Below, one piece after another: positions 22,447-31,470 of a DNA stretch of 64,000 nt. Source of the DNA: Bacteroidota bacterium (GTDB lineage Bacteria > Bacteroidota > Bacteroidia > Chitinophagales > LD1); contig CANJZE010000015.1 in assembly GCA_947479455.1 (NCBI GenBank), positions 44,068-108,067 of the forward strand. Reading direction: 5' to 3'. Below the pieces are notes generated by a model. It did no database searches. It was not told where the DNA came from and was given only the letters and a program-made list of their open reading frames with translations. Positions within the stretch are counted from its first letter, which is position 1, and each line of letters begins with the position of its first letter. The translations under genes were made by a program, and so were the position numbers.

Positions 22447-24672
22447 CTATTCATACTCATTCCCCTTTTCTCCATTACTATTCCCTGTAAATTTTCCACA
22501 GTCAAATTCTACATTCAATCGTCCTTCGGGTTGAATAAAACGATGCTCAGGATTTATCTCATTCTTGAAACGCAAACTATCGACATACACTTTTGTAAAA
22601 AATTTTGCCCACACAGGGAGTGCAGTGCTCGCTCCTTGCCCATTCTCCATGCTGTGAAAACGAATGTATCTATCATCGCAACCAACCCATGAGCCCGCAA
22701 CTAAATCAGGCGTAAGACCAATGAACCAACCATCGGAATAATTTTGAGTGGTTCCTGTTTTGCCCATAATATCGTTCATCAATTTCCACCGATAACGCAA
22801 ACGCGCAGCAGTGCCGCCCATCACTACACTGCGCAACATTTCTACCATCACATAAGTTGTTTGCTCATCGAGCGCTTCATTTTTACTGGCTACAAAATCC
22901 TGTAACACGTTTCCGTTTCTATCTTCTATGCGCGTAATAAAAATTGGTTCTACATGCGTTCCTTGATTTGCATAAGTAGTATACGCACCAACCATTTCTA
23001 TCAATGAGATATCTGCCGAACCAAGACAAATAGACGGCTGTACAGGAATATCACTTTTCACTCCCATCGTTTGCACCATCTTCACCACACTCTCGGGACC
23101 AATCTCGTGCATGAGATACGCAGTAACCGAGTTAATAGAATTTGCGAGTGCCTTTCGCAAGGTTAACATGCCGCCATATTTTCCATCGCTGTTGCGCGGA
23201 GTCCAATCCTGCAATAAACCAAAGCGTTTGTCTGTAGCTTCAAAAGTTACCGGTTGATTGGGAACCTGAAAGCATGGTGAGTATCCTTTATCGCGAATAG
23301 CTACGGTGTAAACAAATGGCTTGAACGTAGAACCGATCTGCCGTTTGGTGTTGATGTTTACGTGGTCGTACTGGAAAAATTTATAGCTAACACCACCTAC
23401 CCACGCGCGAATAAATCCCGACTCGGGGTCAACCGCCAGAAAACCATTTTGCAAAATCATGCGGTGATAACGAATAGAATCGTAAACGCTAATGATGGTA
23501 TCTTTCTCGCCACCATCGTAGGAGAATACTCTACGTTTGCCAGGAGTTTTCATAATTTTTTCAATTTCCGCTTCGCTCTTACCTTGCTTTTTCAAATCAA
23601 TATAAAGCGGACAATGATGGTAGATAGCTTTCCATTCTGCTGGAAAATCTTTCCATGGATCTTTACCTTTCCAGTACGAAAAAAATTTTTGTTGCACTTC
23701 ACTCAAATGTTCGCGTTGCGATTCCTCAGCTAATTTTTGCAGGCGCGAATCAATGGTGGTGTAAATTCTTAAACCGTCTTTGTAAATATTATACTTGGTG
23801 CCATCGGGTTTGCGGTGTTGCTCGCACCAATCCTTCATCCACATGCGCAAATACTCGCGAAAGTATGCAGCTACACCCTCATTTTGAGTATCAGCACTAA
23901 AGTGCAATTCGATTGGTAACTTCATCAGCGAATCGCGCTGCTCTTCGTTGATGAATTTGTAATTATAAAGTTGGGCAATCACTACATTTCTTCTGTGCAA
24001 TGATGCTTCTGGTCTCGAACGCGGATTGTATTGTGTAGGTGCTTTCAGCATGCCTACCAAAACAGCCGCCTCTTCAATCTTCAACGAATCAATTGGCTTT
24101 CCAAAATAGACGAAAGCAGCTGATTTAACACCATATGCATTATCACTGAAAGGCACAGTATTAAAATACATAGCCATTATTTCTTCCTTTGTGTAAGAGC
24201 GTTCTAACTTCACCGCAATAATCCATTCTTTCAACTTTCTAAAAACGAGCTGTAATTTATTGAGGTGCTCGCGCGGAAAAAGATTTTTTGCCAATTGCTG
24301 CGTAACGGTACTTCCGCCACCACCGCCATCACTGCCTACTAATCCTTTCAACACACGAAGCAAAGCCCTAAAGTCAACTCCATTGTGATTATAGAAACGA
24401 ATGTCTTCGGTGGCGAGTAAAGCGTCTTTCAAATTTTCATTGATGTTTTCAAAACCAATATTGCTTCGGTTTTGTAAATAAAATTTTCCAATCACTTGGT
24501 GGTCGGTTGAAATTACTTCAGTTGCTAATGAACTATTTGGATTTTCTAATTCTTGAAACGATGGCATGTACCCCATTTTGCCAATGGCAATGAGATAAAA
24601 CAAGAACACAATAATACTTGTGCTTGAAAAAAAAACGCTCCAAAACGCGAGGAAAAACTTTTTGTTTTTCAT
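22447..24672 (-). CDS. Penicillin-binding protein 1A, bifunctional glycosyltransferase/transpeptidase
   Basis: A 741-residue class A penicillin-binding protein that polymerises and cross-links peptidoglycan. A single N-terminal membrane anchor spans about residues 8-30. The glycosyltransferase has its catalytic Glu89 in ATEDIRFYNHNGVD and the second motif GGSTVTQQLAKNLF. The transpeptidase has the active-site SxxK in GSTFKPF (about residue 449), SxN in SINSV (about 514) and KTGTT (about 637). The stop is 3 nt from the palindromic terminator. A TACATTCG box lies five bases upstream of the ATG. The gene is monocistronic or loosely linked to PorW upstream (57-nt gap). Function is secure. Confidence 0.95.
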   Translation of the reverse strand: MKNKKFFLAFWSVFFSSTSIIVFLFYLIAIGKMGYMPSFQELENPNSSLATEVISTDHQVIGKFYLQNRSNIGFENINENLKDALLATEDIRFYNHNGVDFRALLRVLKGLVGSDGGGGGSTVTQQLAKNLFPREHLNKLQLVFRKLKEWIIAVKLERSYTKEEIMAMYFNTVPFSDNAYGVKSAAFVYFGKPIDSLKIEEAAVLVGMLKAPTQYNPRSRPEASLHRRNVVIAQLYNYKFINEEQRDSLMKLPIELHFSADTQNEGVAAYFREYLRMWMKDWCEQHRKPDGTKYNIYKDGLRIYTTIDSRLQKLAEESQREHLSEVQQKFFSYWKGKDPWKDFPAEWKAIYHHCPLYIDLKKQGKSEAEIEKIMKTPGKRRVFSYDGGEKDTIISVYDSIRYHRMILQNGFLAVDPESGFIRAWVGGVSYKFFQYDHVNINTKRQIGSTFKPFVYTVAIRDKGYSPCFQVPNQPVTFEATDKRFGLLQDWTPRNSDGKYGGMLTLRKALANSINSVTAYLMHEIGPESVVKMVQTMGVKSDIPVQPSICLGSADISLIEMVGAYTTYANQGTHVEPIFITRIEDRNGNVLQDFVASKNEALDEQTTYVMVEMLRSVVMGGTAARLRYRWKLMNDIMGKTGTTQNYSDGWFIGLTPDLVAGSWVGCDDRYIRFHSMENGQGASTALPVWAKFFTKVYVDSLRFKNEINPEHRFIQPEGRLNVEFDCGKFTGNSNGEKGNEYE

Positions 24673-24677
24673 TGGGA

Positions 24678-24685
24678 CGAATGTA
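24678..24685 (-). promoter_or_regulatory. Probable -7 box (TACATTCG) of the PBP1A gene
   Basis: On the minus strand TACATTCG is followed by TCCCA and the ATG at 24672. It is the TAnnTTCG form seen before the helicase and acyltransferase genes, again giving almost no 5' leader. Confidence 0.4.
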
Positions 24686-24729
24686 GAAAGAAACTTGTGT
24701 TGCGAAATTGCGAAAGGAAAGTAGTTGAA

Positions 24730-27700
24730 CTATTTATACACGCGCTTGAAAAATTTCTCATTGTATAAATCAACATTTTTTTCAGAAAGAAGGGTTGAGA
24801 AGTTAAGCGTAGAAATGCACGTGATAGCATACTGTTCCTTTTTCAAATCGCTGAATAACTGGTCTTGCGATTTAATCACTTTGTAATAGCTCATCACCTC
24901 TTCTCGGTTTTTAAACTGACGAACATTGATGAGTTTGTTCTTGCTGTCAATCAAAACTTGTTTGGACACCAAACGTTTATCGGTAAACTGAGTAGAATTA
25001 AACGCATCAACTTTTGCCATGGTGCTCATTATTGCACCTTGGGGCGTAGTCGCATCTTTAATGTAAATGATGAAATAATGCACCGCGGCATCGCTGCGCA
25101 CATAAGGCGAAGTGGTATCTTCTACTACAACATTCTGCGCCACATTTGTTGCTTTACCAGAAGAATCTTTTACAGTCGAAACATTTGCTGTTGCAGTATC
25201 TGGTGAAGTAATAGCGGTCCGCTTTGTAGTTGAATCAGTTTTTACCACAACCCCGCCTTGTTTTGCATTTTCCCTGGCTTCATTCAATTGTTTTTGTATA
25301 GCCGCTTCGCTGGTATCAGCACCTCTAAAGAAAACAGCATTAAGCGAATCGCGTTTGGTAGAATCTTTACTCAAATCAATTTGCGGCAACGCTGATTTAT
25401 TGAGCGCTGCCAATAAATCAGTTGCCGCTTTCTTTACTTCTACATCGGTTGCTTTGCCTATAATTTTGTTGAGTGCCTGCACATAATCTGCCAAACGGTT
25501 TTGTTTGCTCAGCACCAACGCTTCGAGCAATTGGAATTTACCGCTGATAGGATTTGGTTTAAAAAGTTTATCAGCCATTTCACATTTATACCAGCACGAG
25601 TCAAGACTATCAACCGAGTAGTCGTTATAAGCACGCTCATAGAAATCAAACACGGCCTTCTCCTTTTGCTTGGCTTCGTTTACAAAATTAGGATCGCGTA
25701 AAACTTTCGCAATAACACTTTCCGGAAACTCTGTCAAAATTTTATTCTTGTATTCTTCTGCCTTTGCAGTGTTCTTTTGCTTAACCGCAATCAGAAACAA
25801 GTTGTAATAACTCTCGAGTAGCAATTTGTTTTTCGGAAATCTGGAGTTCAGTGTCTCAAACATATTGTCCGCTTTGGCATAACTCTCCAAACCATCTTTG
25901 TAAATAGTTCCTGCTGCATAATATGCGTCTATTAATTTGCTGTTCGACTTATCTAATTTTTCAGGCGTAAGCGGAATGTTCGAATGCATTTGATCCTCTA
26001 CTGTACCAGAATTTGCAACTGTTTCAAAATCCTTTTGGTTCGTAGAAATGGTGTCAGAAAGAAGTGCGTTGTCGTCATCGCTAATTGCAGATGTTTTATT
26101 TTTTCTTCTCCAGTTGTCTTCCAACTTTCTATTTCCCCATTTTTTAATGAAGTCATTGTAGCCGGTAGCGCGAGCGTTTACATTATAAAAATACCAGGAA
26201 GAACCTTGAGTAGTATTTTGCGTTTGCGCATTAACTTGTTGTTGATTGTTCATGAAATTATTCACTTGCGAATTTGAGCCTGATGCTGCCGCCTTCTTTT
26301 CTTCCTCTTCTTGTTCCTTTTTGAAAATCGCATCACGAATAATTTTTTCGCGCTGCACTTCGCTCATGCCTGCCAGTAGCTGCAAACTGTCTTCGGTTAA
26401 AATGGTGTTCAATTCCTTCACTAAATTATCTAACACCTTAGCGCGTTCGGCTACATCGGCATATCGCAAATCATTCTTCGACATAAAACTCATGGTAGAG
26501 TCGTAGAAGAATTTCGAAGTCACATACGCTTCATCCTGATAATCGAGTTCTGCCAGTTTCAAAAACGAAAGCGCTTTTTGCTCATCATTACTGGTCGAGT
26601 TATCTATTGATTTATGCAGAAAATTTCTGGCTTCTATGCGGCTATTTTCTGCAATTGAAAGTAGCGCCAACTCGTAATAAATCTGGTCAAAGTAATCGCG
26701 GTACTTATTATCCTTCGCCATTTTCGCTAACAGCTTGCGAATGCCCAAGCCACCTTCGCCCCTGCCAAGTTTCGCCATTTTAATTTTAGCGTAAAACTCC
26801 ATGTCGTAATTCGGACGGCTCTTCAATACTTTCTTATAGTTCTCAACTGCCTTAGCGTTGTTTCCTGTTACTGCATAACACTGTGCCAGTACAAACAACG
26901 GTCGCACGCGCAATTTTTTCTTCTTCTTAATTTTTTTGGCGTTCAAATATTTTTCAAGCGGTTCAATGGCAGCCTGATAATCCTTTTCTGCCACACGCAA
27001 ATCGGCTTCCACCAAATCTACCTGCGGGTCAAGATTTTTATAAAACAATTCATCGCCACGCGTGTACGTAACTACCGTAGATGCTTCGTCAAATTTATTT
27101 TGGCGCGAGTATGTTTCAATCAACCACAACAAGGCTTCGCTTCGCGCGGGTTCGTGAATCCACAGCGAAAATTCAGGACGTTTGTCTACCTTCTGTAGTG
27201 TTTGTGTGCCATCTTTGTTGATGATTACTTTTACTTCGGGCTTCACTTTTTTCTTTTTCTTCTTCACATACTTTTTCAGCGGTTTGCCCAAACCCTTCAT
27301 CACTTTTACATAATCAACGCCTTCTTTAAACTCGGTAGTAATGTATTTGAAACTCGAAGCTGCTTTATCGTAATCGCCTTTCAAAAAATTCGCTTGGCCA
27401 ATCAGCAAAAAGTGGTCATCGCTCCAGTTCGAAATGTTGTGCAACTGAATAGCCAGTGTAGAACGTTTCACTACATCATCTAAATCGCTTGTATAGCTAG
27501 CAAACTCCTTGGGGTCGGTGTAATGAAAAACCGGTAACACCGAATCGAATTTGTCTTTATGCGACTCTAACGAAAGTTTGTAAACGTTCTTCAATTTTTC
27601 GCTCGAATTGAAATAAGCATTGTAGTGCGAGGTAATATCCTGATAAGCCATGGTAGGCAGCGTGGCATGGTTGGTGGTAGAGCAACCCCAAAGTAACATA

Positions 27701-27744
27701 AGCAGTCCAGAGAAAAAGAATAACGAAAGTTTTGTATGCCTCAA
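24730..27744 (-). CDS. porW: T9SS periplasmic lipoprotein PorW/SprE
   Basis: A 1,004-residue TPR-repeat lipoprotein. The only sensible start is a TTG at 27744, which gives a lipoprotein signal MRHTKLSLFFFSGLLMLLWG with Cys21; the next in-frame Met lies inside the hydrophobic core. After the Cys the segment STTNHATLPTMAYQDIT leads into SHYNAYFNSSEKL, the recognisable start of PorW/SprE proteins. Many TPR helices follow, a low-complexity Gln/Asn stretch lies near 500, and a C-terminal domain (HYFIIYIKD, FKNREEVMSYY, DLYNEKFFKRVYK) matches the PorW/SprE end. In Porphyromonas and Flavobacterium this protein is required for type IX secretion, linking the membrane parts of the machine. The T9SS substrates in the right third of the window would be exported by it. 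Confidence 0.87.
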   Translation of the reverse strand: MRHTKLSLFFFSGLLMLLWGCSTTNHATLPTMAYQDITSHYNAYFNSSEKLKNVYKLSLESHKDKFDSVLPVFHYTDPKEFASYTSDLDDVVKRSTLAIQLHNISNWSDDHFLLIGQANFLKGDYDKAASSFKYITTEFKEGVDYVKVMKGLGKPLKKYVKKKKKKVKPEVKVIINKDGTQTLQKVDKRPEFSLWIHEPARSEALLWLIETYSRQNKFDEASTVVTYTRGDELFYKNLDPQVDLVEADLRVAEKDYQAAIEPLEKYLNAKKIKKKKKLRVRPLFVLAQCYAVTGNNAKAVENYKKVLKSRPNYDMEFYAKIKMAKLGRGEGGLGIRKLLAKMAKDNKYRDYFDQIYYELALLSIAENSRIEARNFLHKSIDNSTSNDEQKALSFLKLAELDYQDEAYVTSKFFYDSTMSFMSKNDLRYADVAERAKVLDNLVKELNTILTEDSLQLLAGMSEVQREKIIRDAIFKKEQEEEEKKAAASGSNSQVNNFMNNQQQVNAQTQNTTQGSSWYFYNVNARATGYNDFIKKWGNRKLEDNWRRKNKTSAISDDDNALLSDTISTNQKDFETVANSGTVEDQMHSNIPLTPEKLDKSNSKLIDAYYAAGTIYKDGLESYAKADNMFETLNSRFPKNKLLLESYYNLFLIAVKQKNTAKAEEYKNKILTEFPESVIAKVLRDPNFVNEAKQKEKAVFDFYERAYNDYSVDSLDSCWYKCEMADKLFKPNPISGKFQLLEALVLSKQNRLADYVQALNKIIGKATDVEVKKAATDLLAALNKSALPQIDLSKDSTKRDSLNAVFFRGADTSEAAIQKQLNEARENAKQGGVVVKTDSTTKRTAITSPDTATANVSTVKDSSGKATNVAQNVVVEDTTSPYVRSDAAVHYFIIYIKDATTPQGAIMSTMAKVDAFNSTQFTDKRLVSKQVLIDSKNKLINVRQFKNREEVMSYYKVIKSQDQLFSDLKKEQYAITCISTLNFSTLLSEKNVDLYNEKFFKRVYK

Positions 27745-27836
27745 GGGAGAGTGTTTTTTCGAGGTAATTAACTCGTATGGAACAAAAATATTTTGTTTTA
27801 GCAGAAATAAAAGTTGAAGAGCAATTACAGAAGCTA

Positions 27837-28178
27837 TTAAGATAGTGCCTTCTTTTTTTTCAGCGGCAGTTTACTCTTCACCAATTCATAAGATTGGTTG
27901 ATGTAGTGTTTCCAGTCTTTCGTAGTAAAAACACTTTCCTGCTGTATGTAAATCCATTTATACCGCGCCAGGTAAGGCGCTGGAATAATTCCGCTGCGCG
28001 AGGAAAGCTCTTCAAACTCTTCGTCATTTACTTTAAGCGAAACGCGCAGCGGTGCATTAAAGCCCGTAACACAAAACATTTTACCACCTATTAAAAAACA
28101 TAAATCGTGTCCCCATTTCACATCTTCGGTTACGTGTGGTAACGAATTGCAGTAGTCGCGCAGTATTTCCAAATCCAT
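27837..28178 (-). CDS. MmcQ/YjbR family DNA-binding protein
   Basis: A 113-residue protein of the MmcQ/YjbR family (double-wing DNA-binding fold similar to CyaY-like alpha/beta sandwich). The ATG at 28178 (MDLEILRDYCNSLPH) is preferred to a TTG at 28199 because family members start this way. Recognisable parts are VTEDVKWGHDLCFLIGGKMFCV, LRVSLKV and the C-terminal LVKSKLPLKKKK. The family is widespread and its function is unsettled. It lies in a divergent pair with the response regulator at 28253. Confidence 0.88.
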   Translation of the reverse strand: MDLEILRDYCNSLPHVTEDVKWGHDLCFLIGGKMFCVTGFNAPLRVSLKVNDEEFEELSSRSGIIPAPYLARYKWIYIQQESVFTTKDWKHYINQSYELVKSKLPLKKKKALS

Positions 28179-28252
28179 AAACTGAGTTTTGTTTTGCAAA
28201 TGAAATCTTCTTTTTGATTACTTTGTTTCGGTAAAATAAAAATACAGAACCC

Positions 28253-28912
28253 ATGTCCCCTATTAGTTTAGTTATGGCCGATGATCACGCAATGTTTCGA
28301 AGCGGGGTTATTGCATTGCTTAAAATGTATAAAGATTTAGTGGTGGTAGGCGAAGCAAGCGATGGAAAAGAACTGCTCGACTTACTTGCTGTAATCAAGC
28401 AGCCCGATGTACTTCTGCTTGATTTAAGCATGCCGAATATGGGCGGATTTGCGGTGTTAGAAGTACTTAAAAAACAATCTTCAACTATTAAAACCATCGT
28501 AATTTCAATGCACGATGAAGACCACTTCATTACAAAAGCTATTGAAGATGGAGCCTGTGGTTTTTTATCGAAGAGTGCTGAGCCCGATGAAATTCAAATG
28601 GCCGTGCATAGTGTAATGGAAAACGGTTTCTATTTCAACGACAAAACCAATCTTGCCATGATTCATAACATGGTTTCAAAAAAGAAATTAGTTCCCGTGT
28701 TTAATAACACCAGCGTTACCTTCTCCGATAAAGAAAAAATGGTTTTGCAATTACTGGCTCGCGAACTCACCAGTACTGAGATAAGCAATCAATTAAATTT
28801 AAGCGAACGCACCATTGAGGGTTTGAGGAGCGCAATGATTAAAAAAACAGGAGTTCGGAATGTGGTTGGGTTAATTCTCTTTGCTGTTCGTAATAAAGTA
28901 ATTGAACCTTAG
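28253..28912 (+). CDS. NarL/LuxR-type response regulator, second
   Basis: A 219-residue response regulator. The receiver has the acidic residues at 10-11 (MADDHAMFRSG), acceptor Asp57 in VLLLDLSMPNMGG and a Lys in FLSKSAEPDE; the C-terminal LuxR helix-turn-helix contains FSDKEKMVLQLLARELTSTEIS and RTIEGLRSAM. No kinase gene is adjacent, so its partner is elsewhere. Its stop codon overlaps the convergent single-domain regulator by 4 bp, so the two genes share their 3' ends. Targets are unknown. Confidence 0.9.
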   Translation: MSPISLVMADDHAMFRSGVIALLKMYKDLVVVGEASDGKELLDLLAVIKQPDVLLLDLSMPNMGGFAVLEVLKKQSSTIKTIVISMHDEDHFITKAIEDGACGFLSKSAEPDEIQMAVHSVMENGFYFNDKTNLAMIHNMVSKKKLVPVFNNTSVTFSDKEKMVLQLLARELTSTEISNQLNLSERTIEGLRSAMIKKTGVRNVVGLILFAVRNKVIEP

Positions 28913-29382
28913 GAAATGGTGCCGGTTTCTTTTATCGAAATGATAGAGCGGGGCATATTTAGTTTCATCCAATAAAGTCCTGTTTCCCCTATTGTTTTTG
29001 AGAATTGTTCGAACTCAACTGGTTTTACGATATAGCTGTTTGCACCAAAAGCGTAACAGTTATATACATCTTGTTCTTCGCGGGAAGAAGTAAGTATTAC
29101 CACAGGAATCAGCTGCGTTCGAACGTCTGATTTAATTTGACGAAGAATTTCAATACCTCCTATTTTAGGCAATTTTAGGTCAAGCAATATCAATTTTAGA
29201 GTACTTGATGAATTGCTGTTTTCATACTTTCCTTTCGAGAACAAAAAATCGAGTGCTTCCAAGCCGTCATCTAAATGTAGTAGCCGAGAGGATAAATTTT
29301 GCTTACGTAAAGCGCGTATGGTCAACTGCGCCTCATGAGGATTATCTTCTACAAGTAAAATTTCAACTTCATTGTTTTCCAT
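28909..29382 (-). CDS. Single-domain response regulator (CheY/Rcp1-like)
   Basis: A 157-residue receiver-only protein with no output domain. It has the acidic pair in LLVEDNPHEAQ, acceptor Asp68 in LILLDLKLPKIGG, Thr/Ser in LTSSREEQD and Lys in IVKPVEFEQF. The longer loop after the first helix and the LLDLKLPKxGG wording place it with the Rcp1/phytochrome-associated receivers, which usually act with a large sensor kinase that is not in this window. The 3' end overlaps the convergent LuxR-type regulator by 4 bp. Two short palindromes (29494-29524) lie upstream. Confidence 0.9.
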   Translation of the reverse strand: MENNEVEILLVEDNPHEAQLTIRALRKQNLSSRLLHLDDGLEALDFLFSKGKYENSNSSSTLKLILLDLKLPKIGGIEILRQIKSDVRTQLIPVVILTSSREEQDVYNCYAFGANSYIVKPVEFEQFSKTIGETGLYWMKLNMPRSIISIKETGTIS

Positions 29383-29493
29383 ATAAAATAGAATGGTTGT
29401 TCAAATTGTCAAATGCACAAATCATACCACAACTCAACATATATTATTTAAACGCGAATATCCTTTCTTGAACGCATTAAAATCATCTTAACT

Positions 29494-29524
29494 TACAAGA
29501 ATAAACTTGTACTTTACGTAAAGT
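29494..29524. promoter_or_regulatory. Two adjacent palindromes upstream of the receiver gene
   Basis: TACAAG-AATAAA-CTTGTA (29494-29511) abuts a perfect 14-bp palindrome ACTTTACGTAAAGT (29511-29524). They sit about 110-140 nt upstream of the ATG at 29382 in a 244-bp gap and could be a repressor or response-regulator site. The rest of the gap is A/T-rich with no other gene. Confidence 0.3.
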
Positions 29525-29573
29525 TAGACAAAACTATATTTCAATACCTTACGCTGCAGGTTAACAAATAAGA

Positions 29574-29608
29574 CAAAAAAAGCATACTGAAGAGTATGCT
29601 TTTTTTTA
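29574..29608. terminator. Terminator at the 3' end of the respiratory operon
   Basis: AGCATACT and AGTATGCT form an 8-bp stem around GAAG, with A-run before and T-run after, extending the pairing and giving a U-tract in both directions. It lies 19 nt beyond the stop of the last oxidase gene on the minus strand. Confidence 0.85.
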
Positions 29609-29626
29609 TGCTGTAGATTTGAAATT

Positions 29627-30001
29627 TTAGAAGAGATTCATCCAACCACGCATTGTTTGCCAGCTAGCGCCTTCTACACTAAAAGCTATGATAGCCCAAA
29701 TTAAAAAAGAGAATGGCGTGAATACTGTGATGATAAACCATTTTTTTTCATGCTTCAAGTGCATAAAGGTTCCCATAATGAAATACACCTTAATGATAGA
29801 GGCAATTGCCATAATCAGGTTAATGAAGATTTTACCTGTGCCTTTATCACCCATAAAATGATCGTAAGCAATGGCTATTCCCACTTCGCCAACAGTTACC
29901 AGCGAAAGAATGATGATGGTTTTCATCACATCCTTCTTGCTGTCGTTGTATTCACCTTCGGTCCAATGTAAATGGCCTTGTACTGGTTCGTCAAAATTCA
30001 T
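29627..30001 (-). CDS. Cytochrome c oxidase subunit IV family protein
   Basis: A 124-residue membrane protein with three predicted transmembrane helices (about 28-48, 58-80 and 88-110). Wording such as GTFMHLKHEKKW matches the bacterial COX4 (CoxD/CtaF) family, an accessory subunit of aa3/caa3-type oxidases that stabilises the core. It is the last gene of the act-cta operon, separated from the CoxIII gene by 106 bp that includes a TAGTTAGTATTTAG repeat. Confidence 0.85.
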   Translation of the reverse strand: MNFDEPVQGHLHWTEGEYNDSKKDVMKTIIILSLVTVGEVGIAIAYDHFMGDKGTGKIFINLIMAIASIIKVYFIMGTFMHLKHEKKWFIITVFTPFSFLIWAIIAFSVEGASWQTMRGWMNLF

Positions 30002-30012
30002 ATAAAAGTATT

Positions 30013-30107
30013 TAGTAGTTAGTATTTAGCAATTAAATTAAAATCATTTTCAATTCCGAAGTTTGTAGTTTGTATTGTGCAAATACTCAATATTAGCTAC
30101 TCACTAC
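30013..30107. repeat. A/T-rich gap with a TAGTTAGTATTTAG repeat copy
   Basis: TAGTTAGTATTTAG at 30016-30029 matches 14 of 16 positions of the paired repeats in the fad operon (19898-19913 and 19979-19994). The word CTACTCACTACTTA near 30098 is a weaker copy in the other orientation. The gap separates the CoxIII and CoxIV genes. Confidence 0.6.
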
Positions 30108-30794
30108 TTATAATAAATAGAAACAAAGGAATACATAAACCCACACCAAATCCACAAAGTGCCAATACAAACCAATCTTCTCTACCATTTCGTAATGGCC
30201 TACTTTGTCAAATTTACCATTAGCGGCTGATACCGCTAGCCAGATATTGAGTACTACCCCACCTAAAACGTGCATACCGTGGAATCCGGTAATAACAAAA
30301 AATAACTGACCGAAGTTTTGAATTTTAGTAGTAACTGCAACTGTTGTTGGTGTCATTCCCTCGCTTATCAGGTGAGTCCACTCCAAGTATTGACAACCCA
30401 AAAACCCAATTCCGCATATAATCGTAGGAATCAAAAATTTCACCACCCCATCTTTGTTCATTCGGTAACCTTCTTGCACCGCACGCACCATGGTCCATGA
30501 ACTTAAAATTAAAAGGAACGTCATGAAACTCACAAACACTAAAGGTAATTTCAAATGTTCTAAACCATGAACAGGAATGGAAGAAAACACTTCTGACGGT
30601 TTAGGCCAGCTTTCTGATTGCGTAAAACGCAGAGAAGCATAAGCAATAAGAAATGATGCAAAAGTAAATGTATCGGAGATGAGGAAATACCACATCATTA
30701 CTTTTCCATACCCAATTTTGAAGGGCGATGCACCACCATCCCAAAGTTCTTTTACGGTTTCTTCTCCCTGATGACTTGTTGCTGCTGAAGACAT
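30108..30794 (-). CDS. Cytochrome c oxidase subunit III (second of two)
   Basis: A 228-residue heme-copper oxidase subunit III with five or more transmembrane helices. Typical segments are KVMMWYFLISDTFTFASF, FFVITGFHGMHVLGGV and YWHFVDLVWVYVFLCFY, where the Glu/His-rich helix ends mark family III. It lies 49 nt downstream of another, clearly related but divergent, subunit III gene. Both are full length, and such paired subunit III genes are common in Bacteroidota caa3 clusters. Confidence 0.9.
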   Translation of the reverse strand: MSSAATSHQGEETVKELWDGGASPFKIGYGKVMMWYFLISDTFTFASFLIAYASLRFTQSESWPKPSEVFSSIPVHGLEHLKLPLVFVSFMTFLLILSSWTMVRAVQEGYRMNKDGVVKFLIPTIICGIGFLGCQYLEWTHLISEGMTPTTVAVTTKIQNFGQLFFVITGFHGMHVLGGVVLNIWLAVSAANGKFDKVGHYEMVEKIGLYWHFVDLVWVYVFLCFYLL

Positions 30795-30843
30795 ATCTTT
30801 AAGTTATTCGTTAATAGTAATTAGTTATCGGTAATAAATTTGA

Positions 30844-31470
30844 TTATCTGTAATTCAGAAAAAAGAAAACATATAAATAAACCCAAACTGCATCAATGTA
30901 GTGCCAGAAACTTACCAGCAATTCAAGATGCAATTGTCGCTTTGGATTAATGATATCACGCAATTCATAAATAGGATCTTTACGATTTTTGAACGCGTTG
31001 ATGATGAACACCAACATCACTAACAAACCAACAACGATATGCACTCCATGCGCGGCTGTTATTACATAGAGAAAAGACCCCGAAAGGTTTTCCGTCAAAG
31101 TCATACCACCTGCCTGCAACACACTCCAACCTTTTAGTTGAAGCAGGAGAAACAAACATCCGAGTAAAAATGAAAAGAACATGTACCAACGAAACTGAGC
31201 AAACTTCGATTTTCTATAACTAACCAGCGCGGCATGAATAAAAACGCTCACTCCTATTACCGCAAAAGTACTGAAAAGAAAAACCGTGGGTAGAGTGAAT
31301 CCTTCCCAACTACGGTAATCTCCCTTCTTTACCAAAAGCGCGCTCGTTAAAGCGGCAAAGAACATAGTCATTGAAGCCATCGCAATCCATAGCGCAAATT
31401 TTTGCGGATGAACTCCGGTGTATTCGGTTTTCTCTTTTAAAATATCCTGTTCACTCAAAGTAACGTTCAT
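30844..31470 (-). CDS. Cytochrome c oxidase subunit III (first of two)
   Basis: A 208-residue subunit III protein with hydrophobic helices at about 25-45, 60-80, 95-115, 130-155 and 185-206. Recognisable text includes TAAHGVHIVVGL and SFWHYIDAVWVYLYVFFF. Its ATG overlaps the stop of the upstream CtaB gene by 4 bp (ATGA type), so translation is coupled. It is shorter than the next gene product and carries a longer polar N-terminus, which may explain why both are kept. Confidence 0.9.
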   Translation of the reverse strand: MNVTLSEQDILKEKTEYTGVHPQKFALWIAMASMTMFFAALTSALLVKKGDYRSWEGFTLPTVFLFSTFAVIGVSVFIHAALVSYRKSKFAQFRWYMFFSFLLGCLFLLLQLKGWSVLQAGGMTLTENLSGSFLYVITAAHGVHIVVGLLVMLVFIINAFKNRKDPIYELRDIINPKRQLHLELLVSFWHYIDAVWVYLYVFFFLNYR

